10,532 nt of DNA from Clostridia bacterium (GTDB lineage: Bacteria > Bacillota_A > Clostridia > Oscillospirales > Acutalibacteraceae): contig JAFPAK010000123.1 of assembly GCA_017390825.1 (NCBI GenBank), forward strand, positions 1 to 10,532, written 5' to 3'. This document shows positions 1 to 6,074 of the stretch, one piece after another; the stretch's first letter is position 1, and every line of letters starts with the position of its first letter. The notes under the pieces were generated by a model that was given only the letters and a program-made list of their open reading frames with translations, did no database searches and was not told where the DNA came from. The translations under genes were made by a program, and so were the position numbers.

Positions 1-483
1 GTAGTCAAAGTAGATACTGTAATACTTGATTTTCTAGAAAAGCTCTATACCGTGTTTGAATGTACAAAAGTAATCATCAATAGTGGATATAGAACAGCTG
101 CTCACGATAAAGCGGTCGGCGGCAACGGAAACGGTACGCATGTTTCAGGCAAAGCGGTCGATGCTGTATTCTACGGCAAGGACGGTAAAGTAATACCTTC
201 GTGGAAGATATGCTGTGCTGCACAGGACCTCGGCATCAACGGTGTTGCGTACATTTCAGAGCGTGCGGTGCATCTCGATAACGGCGGCAGAGCAACGGCT
301 TACCGTGGTGACGAACGCTACGGCACGAACAGCATCAAGGGCAGAGACTTCTACAGCTATTTCGGTAAGAAGAAAAATCAGGTATATACAATGCTGCGTC
401 CAAAGGTTTCAGTTTGGGACATCAAGGGCAATAAGATCCGTGTCGGCAAAGACACTTGGATTAATTTCGAGGATTTGAGGTAA
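1..483 (+). CDS. Peptidase M15-family D,D-carboxypeptidase/endolysin-like protein (5' truncated)
   Basis: The frame is open from base 1, so the true start lies outside the window; the GTG at 52 is internal. Numbering codons from base 1, the protein shows VKVD near the edge, then INSGYRT, then GTHVSGKAVD, with His47 and Asp54 as likely zinc ligands, and a later VHLD with His91 as the third ligand. This order (SGYR, HxxGxAxD, HxD) is the signature of the peptidase M15_3 group, zinc enzymes that cut D-Ala-D-Ala or related peptidoglycan cross-links. They are common as phage endolysins and as cell-wall hydrolases. A tail of about 50 residues after the catalytic core (YSYFGKKK to the end) has no recognisable domain. 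The stop TAA is followed at once by a strong terminator, so this ends a transcription unit. A phage or wall-remodelling origin cannot be decided because the upstream neighbours are absent. The family call is secure; the specific role is not. Confidence 0.8.
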   Translation, partial: VVKVDTVILDFLEKLYTVFECTKVIINSGYRTAAHDKAVGGNGNGTHVSGKAVDAVFYGKDGKVIPSWKICCAAQDLGINGVAYISERAVHLDNGGRATAYRGDERYGTNSIKGRDFYSYFGKKKNQVYTMLRPKVSVWDIKGNKIRVGKDTWINFEDLR

Positions 484-489
484 AGGAAA

Positions 490-529
490 AGCCGGGGAGC
501 ATCACGCTCTCCGGCTGATTTTTGTTTTG
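490..529 (+). terminator. Rho-independent terminator after the M15 peptidase
   Basis: An 11-bp stem (490-500 with 506-516, including one G-T pair) closes the loop ATCAC and is followed by GATTTTTGTTTT. It begins seven bases after the stop codon at 483, so it ends the transcript of the peptidase gene and insulates the next gene. Confidence 0.9.
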
Positions 530-608
530 TATCAGTTTTTAGTTTTCCTGCTGAAAATTAGCAAAATCATCGTGCATCTTCAAAAGAAAAGTAAATCGGT
601 GACATTTG

Positions 609-637
609 TTGCATTAACGCTTTATTTGTGTTATTAT
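609..637 (+). promoter_or_regulatory. Sigma-A promoter of the membrane protein gene, extended -10
   Basis: TTGCAT (609-614), a 17-base spacer and TATTAT (632-637) form the candidate boxes. TG lies at 629-630, one base before the -10 box, giving the extended form TGTTATTAT. The start site would fall near 644, leaving a 5' leader of about 24 bases before the ATG at 668. The -35 matches consensus at only three of six bases, which the extended -10 would offset. Confidence 0.6.
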
Positions 638-667
638 GATATCAACGAAAAAAAGAGGGTAAACACA

Positions 668-2935
668 ATGCTTATTGGAATAATTGTGGCACTTATAATA
701 TACATAGCTGTTTATGCGGTGGTATTTATCCCTTCGGTTAAAATGAAGATAGGGAAGATAGATACATATTTGTATATACTGCTGTGCTTTGCGAATACGG
801 CGCTTCTTACCGTTGCACAAGCGTATATAAAGCTGTGTCTTGATAATAGCTTTACTGCGTTTAATACGGCATTTTCTCTGTTTTACTTTTTATTAAGTGC
901 GGCGTGTGCTCTTTTGCTTAGCGGTGAAAATTGTAATAATAAGCGATTTATTAAATCAGTTGCAGTTATTTTTCCGCTTATTATCGTGCTTGAGGTCGGA
1001 GTTTTCAATGTAAGTGCATTTAAGAATAGAGTAACGACAGAACTCTTGAATGCTGAAATCAGTTCAAATGTTGATGCACAAAACAATATATATTGTATAT
1101 CAAGCAACGGAACGCTTACATACGATTGCAGTATTACAGATGTTGAATATATTCGCATCAATATTGATGCCAAGGCTACTAATTCGGGATATGTGACCGT
1201 GCTTTACACAGATAAAGCAAGCGTAAATTATTTTCAAACTGCTTATTCAAAACGGTTTTATAAGACTACACAGGAATTACAGATACCCATATCACCTTAT
1301 AACGAGCTTACCGGTCTTAAATTAGAGTTTCGGGACATGCAATCTGATATAACTGTATCCGGCGTTTCGGCAGTGGTTGGCAAATCGCTTGATTTGTCGT
1401 ATATCCGAATGGTAATTTTGTTTTTGATATTGCTGAGTATTTTATGTATAAAGCATTTCAAATTGTACAGTATTGTTTACCAACCGCAAAAAGTTACCCA
1501 TTTTATCTCGATACTTGCGGTTTTTATACTGTGTACGGTGATACCTATATCTGTTCTTTCTATGTCTTGGAAGGATGCGGTTGAATATAACCCTGATGAT
1601 GTGCAGTATGCATCCATTTATATCAAGCAATATGATGCTTTGAATAAAGGAAGGCTTGACCTTGATATAAGTGCTGATGAAAGGCTTGACACACTTGTTA
1701 ATCCGTATGATTGGAATCTGCGTTATTCAGAGAATGTATCAAGCAATTGGGATCATTCATATTACAACGGTAAATATTATTGTTATTTTGGCATCGTTCC
1801 GGTGTTCACCGTTTATGCCCCGTATTATCTTGCTACGGGTATGATGCCGTGTGATGCCGCAGTTACTTCGATTCTGACATTAGAAATTCTGCTGTTTTTA
1901 TTTTTAGCGGCGGTGAAACTGACAAAGCTGTTTATACCACGCTGCAATCTTTTGGGTCTGCTTTCGGGACTTGTTATGCTGGGGCTTGGTTCAGGAATTA
2001 TGGCGTTGTGCGTTTTCAGCGCAATGTACACAATTGCTATTCTATCTGCACTGGCGAATATGTTTGCAGTCATTTTCTTCTCACTTTGCGCTTATGACGC
2101 AAAAAGACCTGCACTTAAATATGTTTACCTTGCGCTTTCAGGAATTTTTGCTGTGCTATGCGCAGGGTCACGACCGACTACTGCTTTGATGCTTTTATGT
2201 GTTGTACCGTTGTATATCGCAATACTTCGTGATAAAGCACTTAAAATTAAAACAAAGCTTATAAGTATAATATCATTTGCAGTGCCTCTTGCTGCCGGTG
2301 CAGCAACGCTTATGTGGTTTAACTATGCACGCTTTGGCTCTGCATTTGAGTTCGGCTCAACATATCAGATAACGGTGAGCGATGTTTCTGCAAACGAGAT
2401 ATCGTTGTCTCGTCTCCCGTCTGCTTTGTATCACATATTCCTGCAAGAACTTAATGTAGACGGAAACTTCCCGTATCTTACCTATTCTGTCAGAAGTCTT
2501 AATAATTACGGTCAGTATGTTTACTGTGATGCATCCGGCGGAATGATTAATTTCCCTGCGATATTTCTGGGAGTTTTCGGTTGTTCCTATATGCTGATAA
2601 AATCCAGGGAGAATAGTGTTAGGAATTGGTTCTTTGCAACAGCACTTGTAACTTCTGTTTCTGTTGCATTTGCCGTGCATTGTATGGGCGGGGTGGTATT
2701 TCGCTATATCGTGGAGATCCTGCCATTGTGCGCAGTTGCGGCTTTCTATTTCCTCAATCGTTGGCTTACCTATAAAAAACACTCCGCATTTTCAGTCGTT
2801 GCAGTAATGCTGCTGTTTATAGGAACTGCACTACTGAGCCTTATGCCAACTGTTAATTATTATGGTTTCGGCACCGCTCTGACCAATTATTTTCCGTGGC
2901 TAATAGACAGCCTTGAAAGCATTTTTACATTTTGA
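668..2935 (+). CDS. Large polytopic membrane protein, GT-C glycosyltransferase-like
   Basis: This 755-residue protein is not one I can name. The ATG at 668 is chosen because AGAGGG (654-659) sits 8 bases upstream; an in-frame TTG at 527 would begin inside the terminator tail and read through the promoter. Hydrophobic spans are visible at about 2-20, 32-50, 68-84 and 97-115. A polar, beta-rich stretch of about 125 residues (116-243) is probably outside the membrane. Spans follow at 247-264 and 278-297, a second polar loop at 300-375, and then seven or more further spans. The second loop has an acidic pair (Asp310-Asp311) and the block WDHSYYNGKYYCYFGIVPV at 361-379; later come SRPTT (501-505) and RFGSAFEFGSTY (555-566). 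A large first loop with acidic residues and a YYNGKYY block is typical of GT-C enzymes that use lipid-linked sugars, so a role in envelope glycan transfer is inferred. It could also be a catalytically inactive relative. Its AT-rich codon use contrasts with rplS and thrC. Confidence 0.7.
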   Translation: MLIGIIVALIIYIAVYAVVFIPSVKMKIGKIDTYLYILLCFANTALLTVAQAYIKLCLDNSFTAFNTAFSLFYFLLSAACALLLSGENCNNKRFIKSVAVIFPLIIVLEVGVFNVSAFKNRVTTELLNAEISSNVDAQNNIYCISSNGTLTYDCSITDVEYIRINIDAKATNSGYVTVLYTDKASVNYFQTAYSKRFYKTTQELQIPISPYNELTGLKLEFRDMQSDITVSGVSAVVGKSLDLSYIRMVILFLILLSILCIKHFKLYSIVYQPQKVTHFISILAVFILCTVIPISVLSMSWKDAVEYNPDDVQYASIYIKQYDALNKGRLDLDISADERLDTLVNPYDWNLRYSENVSSNWDHSYYNGKYYCYFGIVPVFTVYAPYYLATGMMPCDAAVTSILTLEILLFLFLAAVKLTKLFIPRCNLLGLLSGLVMLGLGSGIMALCVFSAMYTIAILSALANMFAVIFFSLCAYDAKRPALKYVYLALSGIFAVLCAGSRPTTALMLLCVVPLYIAILRDKALKIKTKLISIISFAVPLAAGAATLMWFNYARFGSAFEFGSTYQITVSDVSANEISLSRLPSALYHIFLQELNVDGNFPYLTYSVRSLNNYGQYVYCDASGGMINFPAIFLGVFGCSYMLIKSRENSVRNWFFATALVTSVSVAFAVHCMGGVVFRYIVEILPLCAVAAFYFLNRWLTYKKHSAFSVVAVMLLFIGTALLSLMPTVNYYGFGTALTNYFPWLIDSLESIFTF

Positions 2936-2956
2936 GAAATTTCTTTGAAATACTGC

Positions 2957-2985
2957 TTGACAAACGGTTGTTATTGTGATAAACT
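2957..2985 (+). promoter_or_regulatory. Consensus sigma-A promoter of rplS
   Basis: A perfect TTGACA (2957-2962), a 17-base spacer and TAAACT (2980-2985) predict a start near 2992. The box lies only 21 bases after the stop of the membrane protein gene, with no convincing terminator between. rplS therefore has its own strong promoter, perhaps with some read-through from upstream. Confidence 0.85.
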
Positions 2986-2991
2986 ATATAA

Positions 2992-3123
2992 GCTTTTGAT
3001 TTCACCGATCCTATTCGGGTGGGGTCAATGCGAGGGCCTTCGGGTCAACACATTGAAGCGGGTAGTCCTCTGTACGGTTGCGTAGTATGAATGCCTGAGA
3101 ATATTTATAGGAGGAAATTTAAA
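2992..3123 (+). promoter_or_regulatory. Structured 5' leader of rplS, candidate L19 autoregulatory leader
   Basis: The leader is about 130 nt and richer in paired elements than any other gap here. Hairpin 1 pairs CACC (3003-3006) and GA with TC and GGTG (3018-3021) around one bulged G. Hairpin 2 pairs TCAATG (3025-3030) with CATTGA (3051-3056), and inside it GGCC (3035-3038) pairs with GGTC (3043-3046) across a TTCG tetraloop. A weak TACG/CGTA hairpin (3073-3084) follows. TCCTC at 3066-3070 is complementary both to GAGGG (3032-3036) and to the Shine-Dalgarno GAGGA (3111-3115), so two exclusive folds are possible. L19 leaders that respond to the protein are known upstream of rplS in low-GC Gram-positives. 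I cannot confirm membership of that class without a covariance search. Confidence 0.6.
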
Positions 3124-3468
3124 ATGGACGCAATCAAAAATCTTGTTGAGTCAAACATGAAAAAGGATGCACCCGAGATCGTTATCGGTTCAACCGTTAA
3201 GGTGCATGTAAAGATCCGCGAGGGTGAGAAGGAAAGAATTCAGGTTTACGAGGGTATCGTAATCGCTAAGAACAATAGCGGCATCGCTGAAACCTTCACA
3301 GTTCGCCGTGTAGCATACGGCTGCGGCATCGAGCGTGTATTCCCGGTACATTCACCCAATGTTGCAAAAGTTGAGGTAGTAAGCTACGGTAAAGCACGCC
3401 GCAGCAAGCTCTATTATCTCCGTGACCGCGTTGGTAAGGCTGCTAAACTTAAGCAGAAACTCAAATAA
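3124..3468 (+). CDS. rplS: 50S ribosomal protein L19
   Basis: The 114-residue product is full length for bacterial L19, a basic protein of the large subunit near the interface with the 30S subunit. Family hallmarks are visible: GSTVKVHVKIREGEKERIQ near residues 28-46, then YEGIVIAKNNSG, then TVRRVAYGCGIERVFPVHSP, and a basic C-terminus with RRSKLYYLRDRVGKAAKLK. The ATG at 3124 is preferred over an in-frame ATG at 3091 because AGGAGG (3109-3114) stands 9 bases before it and would lie inside the longer reading frame. The gene has its own promoter and leader and a terminator, so it is transcribed alone. In many Firmicutes rplS closes the rpsP-rimM-trmD operon; here the upstream neighbour is an unrelated membrane protein gene. 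Identification is secure. Confidence 0.98.
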   Translation: MDAIKNLVESNMKKDAPEIVIGSTVKVHVKIREGEKERIQVYEGIVIAKNNSGIAETFTVRRVAYGCGIERVFPVHSPNVAKVEVVSYGKARRSKLYYLRDRVGKAAKLKQKLK

Positions 3469-3483
3469 GTTCATAAAAAGTTT

Positions 3484-3520
3484 AAAAAGGAACGAATTTT
3501 TCGTTCCTTTTTCTCTTTTA
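3484..3520 (+). terminator. Rho-independent terminator of rplS
   Basis: A 13-bp perfect stem, AAAAAGGAACGAA (3484-3496) with its complement at 3500-3512, has a 3-base loop and runs into a T-rich tail ending in CTCTTTTA. It lies 15 bases after the rplS stop and separates rplS from the lepB transcript. Confidence 0.92.
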
Positions 3521-3535
3521 ATTTTGATAGATTTG

Positions 3536-3544
3536 TGTTACAAT
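3536..3544 (+). promoter_or_regulatory. Extended -10 promoter for lepB and the downstream operon
   Basis: TG at 3536-3537 lies one base before TACAAT (3539-3544), giving the extended -10 form TGTTACAAT. The upstream -35 region is weak (TTTTAA at 3516-3521 with 17-base spacing) and overlaps the tail of the rplS terminator. An alternative pair, TTGATA (3524-3529) and TAAGAT (3546-3551) with 16-base spacing, is also possible. Either would drive the lepB-rbgA-rnhB-yraN-M19 run. Confidence 0.5.
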
Positions 3545-3588
3545 ATAAGATAAGGTTAATCAACTAACAAAATTTACATAGATGGTTC

Positions 3589-3595
3589 GGTGATC
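3589..3595 (+). promoter_or_regulatory. Shifted ribosome binding site that fixes the lepB TTG start
   Basis: GGTGATC matches the complement of GATCACC at the 3' end of bacterial 16S rRNA, that is, the downstream half of the full AGGAGGTGATC Shine-Dalgarno partner rather than the usual AGGAGG core. In that register it places the start about 9 bases after the core position, which fits the TTG at 3600. The TGA at 3591-3593 closes the reading frame just upstream, so TTG is the first usable start. Confidence 0.55.
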
Positions 3596-3599
3596 GCAG

Positions 3600-4205
3600 T
3601 TGTCAGAGATATTAAATGAGAAGCCTAAAAAAGTGAAGGTCAAGAAAAAGGAAAAAGAAAAAGCAAGCCTCGTTGAGTACTTGTTTGATTGGATGGATTC
3701 GCTTGTTGTTGTACTTGTAGCAGTTGTGCTTGTTTTCACTTTCTTTTTAGGCAAGGTTCGTGTTGACGGTGAGTCAATGGAAAGCACACTTCATAATAAC
3801 GATCAGCTGATCATTTCAAGCTGTGATTATACACCTAAAGCAGGGGATATAGTTATTGTTTCTCGTGATGTTAAAAATGATGTTGAATCATTGAAAATGC
3901 AGAGCAATCAGCCAATTGTTAAAAGAGTGGTTGCACTTGAAGGGCAGAAGGTCAAGATAGAAGACGGATATTTATATGTTGACGGTATTAAGCAGGAGGA
4001 GACCTATACTAAAGACGGCATAACAGATAATAAGGGTTTTTACGGTGAACATACTGTACCGGACGGTTGCGTGTTCGTGCTTGGTGATAATCGTCTTGAC
4101 TCGCACGACAGCCGCGGAAGTGATATCGGCTTTGTTGATACACGCTATCTTTTAGGTAAGGTGGTTGCAAGAGTATATCCTTTTGATTCTATTGAATTGT
4201 TCTGA
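3600..4205 (+). CDS. lepB: Signal peptidase I
   Basis: The protein is a 201-residue type I signal peptidase, the membrane-anchored serine protease that removes signal peptides on the outer face of the membrane. The order is a Lys-rich cytoplasmic tail (9-21), one membrane span at about 34-51, then GESMESTL with catalytic Ser59, IVKRVVA with the general base Lys108, and GDNRLDSHDSRG at 162-173. All conserved boxes and the Ser/Lys dyad are present, and the length is normal for the single-span Gram-positive form. The usual Pro of the SMxPTL box is Ser62 here, a mild departure. The start is TTG at 3600, since an upstream in-frame stop leaves no ATG or GTG, and it is backed by the GGTGATC site. 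It is first in the operon, 25 bases before rbgA. Confidence in function is very high; the start is the only soft point. Confidence 0.97.
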   Translation: MSEILNEKPKKVKVKKKEKEKASLVEYLFDWMDSLVVVLVAVVLVFTFFLGKVRVDGESMESTLHNNDQLIISSCDYTPKAGDIVIVSRDVKNDVESLKMQSNQPIVKRVVALEGQKVKIEDGYLYVDGIKQEETYTKDGITDNKGFYGEHTVPDGCVFVLGDNRLDSHDSRGSDIGFVDTRYLLGKVVARVYPFDSIELF

Positions 4206-4230
4206 AACATTTTGAAAGAGAGAAGTTTTT

Positions 4231-5097
4231 GTGGAAAACATTTATAATATACAGTGGTTTCCGGGTCATATGGCGAAGACCCGCAGGCTTATAGGTGAAA
4301 AGCTTCCGCTGATCGACATAGTTGCAGAAATAATTGATGCGAGAATTCCTATATCAAGCCGCAATCCTGAGCTTAACGATTGGGTAAAAACCAAACCGCG
4401 TATAGTACTGCTTAATAAAAGCGATATGGCCGACGAGGAGCAGACAAAGCTCTGGATAGAGCGCTTGAACAAGGAAGCGGAGCTTACCGTTCCTATCGAC
4501 TGTAAAAACGGTAAGGGATTTGATAAGTTTAAGAGCGGAGTAAAATCTATTTTAAAAGAGCGTACTGCTCAATTTGCCGCAAAGGGTATGACGGGAAGAA
4601 CGCTGCGTGTTATGATAGTAGGTATTCCTAATGTCGGCAAATCATCATTTATCAACCGTCTTGCAGGAAGCAATAAGGCGAAGGTAGAAAACCGTCCCGG
4701 TGTTACAAGAGGTAACCAATGGTTTATGATCGGTGACGGTATCGAGGTAATGGATACACCCGGTGTGTTGTGGCCCAAATTTGATGATAAAACCGTCGGT
4801 GAGCATCTTGCATATTGCGGTTCTATCAAGGATGCTATTCTTGACACAGAGGAGCTTGCTTGCGGACTTTTAAATGTGCTGAAAGCGGATTACGCTGATT
4901 TATTGTATGAACGCTACAAGCTTGACTGTGAGCTTGATTATATTGACAGCTATGATCTGCTTTGCGAGATTGGTAAAAAACGCGGAATGAAGGCCAGAGG
5001 CGGCGATGTCAACACAGAGCGTGCGGCTGCAATGGTGCTTGAGGAATTCCGTAACGGAAAGATTGGAAAGATCACTTTGGAGAAAGCAGATGCCTGA
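4231..5097 (+). CDS. rbgA: Ribosome biogenesis GTPase A (YlqF/RbgA)
   Basis: The protein is a 288-residue circularly permuted GTPase that acts late in assembly of the 50S ribosomal subunit. The permuted order of GTP-binding motifs is clear: G4 NKSD at 62-65 comes before G1 GIPNVGKSS at 131-139, G2 PGVTRG at 156-161 and G3 DTPG at 175-178. The N-terminal IQWFPGHMAKT block (8-18) is the family signature, and the C-terminal region of about 100 residues corresponds to the RNA-binding helical domain. The start is GTG at 4231, with a modest purine-rich site (GAAAGAGAGAAG) upstream. It lies 25 bases after lepB and overlaps rnhB by 8 bases, so the genes are very likely co-transcribed and translationally coupled. 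The neighbourhood with rplS is common in Firmicutes and fits a ribosome-assembly role. Confidence 0.97.
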   Translation: MENIYNIQWFPGHMAKTRRLIGEKLPLIDIVAEIIDARIPISSRNPELNDWVKTKPRIVLLNKSDMADEEQTKLWIERLNKEAELTVPIDCKNGKGFDKFKSGVKSILKERTAQFAAKGMTGRTLRVMIVGIPNVGKSSFINRLAGSNKAKVENRPGVTRGNQWFMIGDGIEVMDTPGVLWPKFDDKTVGEHLAYCGSIKDAILDTEELACGLLNVLKADYADLLYERYKLDCELDYIDSYDLLCEIGKKRGMKARGGDVNTERAAAMVLEEFRNGKIGKITLEKADA

Positions 5098-5695
5098 TTA
5101 CAGTTTTGAAAAAGAATATCTCGATAAAGGCTATTCAAATATATGCGGTGTTGATGAGGCCGGCCGAGGACCTCTTGCAGGTCCGGTTGCGGCTGCCGCT
5201 GTCATTTTGCCGTATGGCATTGAAATAGACGGACTTAACGATTCAAAAAAGCTGAGCGAAAAGAAAAGAGAAGCTCTTTTTGATGTAATACGGGAAAAGG
5301 CACTCAGCTATGCAGTTTGCCTTGTTGATAATGAGCGTATTGACGAGATAAATATACTTAATGCAACATATGAGGCAATGACCGCTGCGGTTGAAGCTCT
5401 TGATGTTAAACCCGATTTTGCTATTATCGACGGTAACCGTATTCCGCCACAGCTTACAGTTGACAGTTGTGCGGTTGTTAAAGGCGATGCAAAATCTATG
5501 TCTGTTGCGGCAGCGTCGATTTTAGCCAAGGTCACCCGAGATAGGCTTATGACCGAGCTTGCTGATAAATATCCCGAATATCAGTTTAAAAAGCACAAGG
5601 GATATGGTACTGCATTGCATTGTGAGCTTCTGCGAGAGTACGGACCGTGCGAGATACACCGTCGCACATTTATCGGAAAGATACTTTCAAAATGA
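5090..5695 (+). CDS. rnhB: Ribonuclease HII
   Basis: This 201-residue enzyme cuts the RNA strand of RNA-DNA hybrids and removes single ribonucleotides misincorporated in DNA. The hallmark VDEAGRGPLAGPV is at 21-33 with catalytic Asp22 and Glu23; Asp114 lies in IIDGN, and Asp151 ends AKVTRD as the fourth carboxylate. The C-terminal KHKGYGT (168-174) and HRRTF (190-194) blocks are family features. The reading frame is open well upstream, but the ATG at 5090 is chosen because GGAG (5079-5082) precedes it by 7 bases and the protein then has ordinary family length; an earlier start would add residues read from the rbgA coding region. It overlaps the end of rbgA by 8 bases and the start of yraN by 4, indicating translational coupling within one operon. 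Confidence 0.97.
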   Translation: MPDYSFEKEYLDKGYSNICGVDEAGRGPLAGPVAAAAVILPYGIEIDGLNDSKKLSEKKREALFDVIREKALSYAVCLVDNERIDEINILNATYEAMTAAVEALDVKPDFAIIDGNRIPPQLTVDSCAVVKGDAKSMSVAAASILAKVTRDRLMTELADKYPEYQFKKHKGYGTALHCELLREYGPCEIHRRTFIGKILSK

Positions 5696-6057
5696 TGAAA
5701 AACAGTAGCGGTATATCAGGCGAACAGCTCACAGCAAAAATGCTTGCGGATAAGGGATATGACATTGTTGCAATGAATTATCATTCCCGTTTCGGTGAAA
5801 TAGACATAATCGCAGAAAATAACGAATATATAATATTTGTTGAGGTGAAAACAAGAAACGATAAGTCTATCGCCGAGGCGAAAGAGTTTGTTAACGCAAA
5901 GAAGCAGAAGAAAATAATCCTTACTGCGATGCAGTATCTTTCGCTTAACGAAACTGAAAAACAGCCAAGGTTTGATGTTGTTGAAGTTTACATAAAATCC
6001 AAGTTTGGTTTTCATCTCAAAGAAATCAATCATATTGAAAATGCATTTGATGCTTGA
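5692..6057 (+). CDS. yraN: UPF0102 family protein YraN, putative PD-(D/E)XK endonuclease
   Basis: The 121-residue protein matches the UPF0102/YraN family in length and sequence. GEQLTAKMLADKGYDIVAMN at 10-29 is the N-terminal block, followed by FGEIDIIA with Glu36 and Asp38, and FVEVKTR with Glu51 and Lys53. Together these form the PD-(D/E)XK-type nuclease core. The family's biological role is poorly defined; a function in DNA repair or Holliday-junction processing has been proposed, and its frequent position beside rnhB is in keeping with nucleic-acid metabolism. The start is the ATG at 5692, which overlaps the rnhB stop as ATGA; a second ATG follows directly at 5695. GGAAAG at 5675-5680 is a weak, slightly distant ribosome binding site, so coupling with rnhB probably matters. 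Confidence 0.93.
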   Translation: MMKNSSGISGEQLTAKMLADKGYDIVAMNYHSRFGEIDIIAENNEYIIFVEVKTRNDKSIAEAKEFVNAKKQKKIILTAMQYLSLNETEKQPRFDVVEVYIKSKFGFHLKEINHIENAFDA

Positions 6058-6074
6058 GAAAGAGATGAAATATT

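Noticed and set aside
527..667. Longer start (TTG at 527) for the membrane protein
   Set aside because: It would begin inside the T-run of the terminator and translate the promoter region; ATG 668 has a good ribosome binding site and starts directly with a membrane span.
2357..2782. Minus-strand open frame of 141 codons inside the membrane protein gene
   Set aside because: No ribosome binding site or family match, and the composition fits the complement of a hydrophobic coding strand.
2936..2956. Possible terminator between the membrane protein gene and rplS
   Set aside because: ATTTC-TTT-GAAAT is only a 5-bp AT-rich stem with no T-run.
3091..3123. Upstream ATG for rplS
   Set aside because: The AGGAGG site lies inside this extension and serves the ATG at 3124, and L19 proteins begin at the later methionine.
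5006..5089. Longer N-terminus for RNase HII
   Set aside because: The extra 28 residues are the rbgA coding region in another frame; ATG 5090 has a proper site and gives family length.
5647..5691. Longer N-terminus for YraN
   Set aside because: It overlaps conserved rnhB codons and adds residues absent from the UPF0102 family.
5716..6033. Minus-strand open frame of 105 codons opposite yraN
   Set aside because: It is fully contained within a well-supported gene and shows no recognisable motif.
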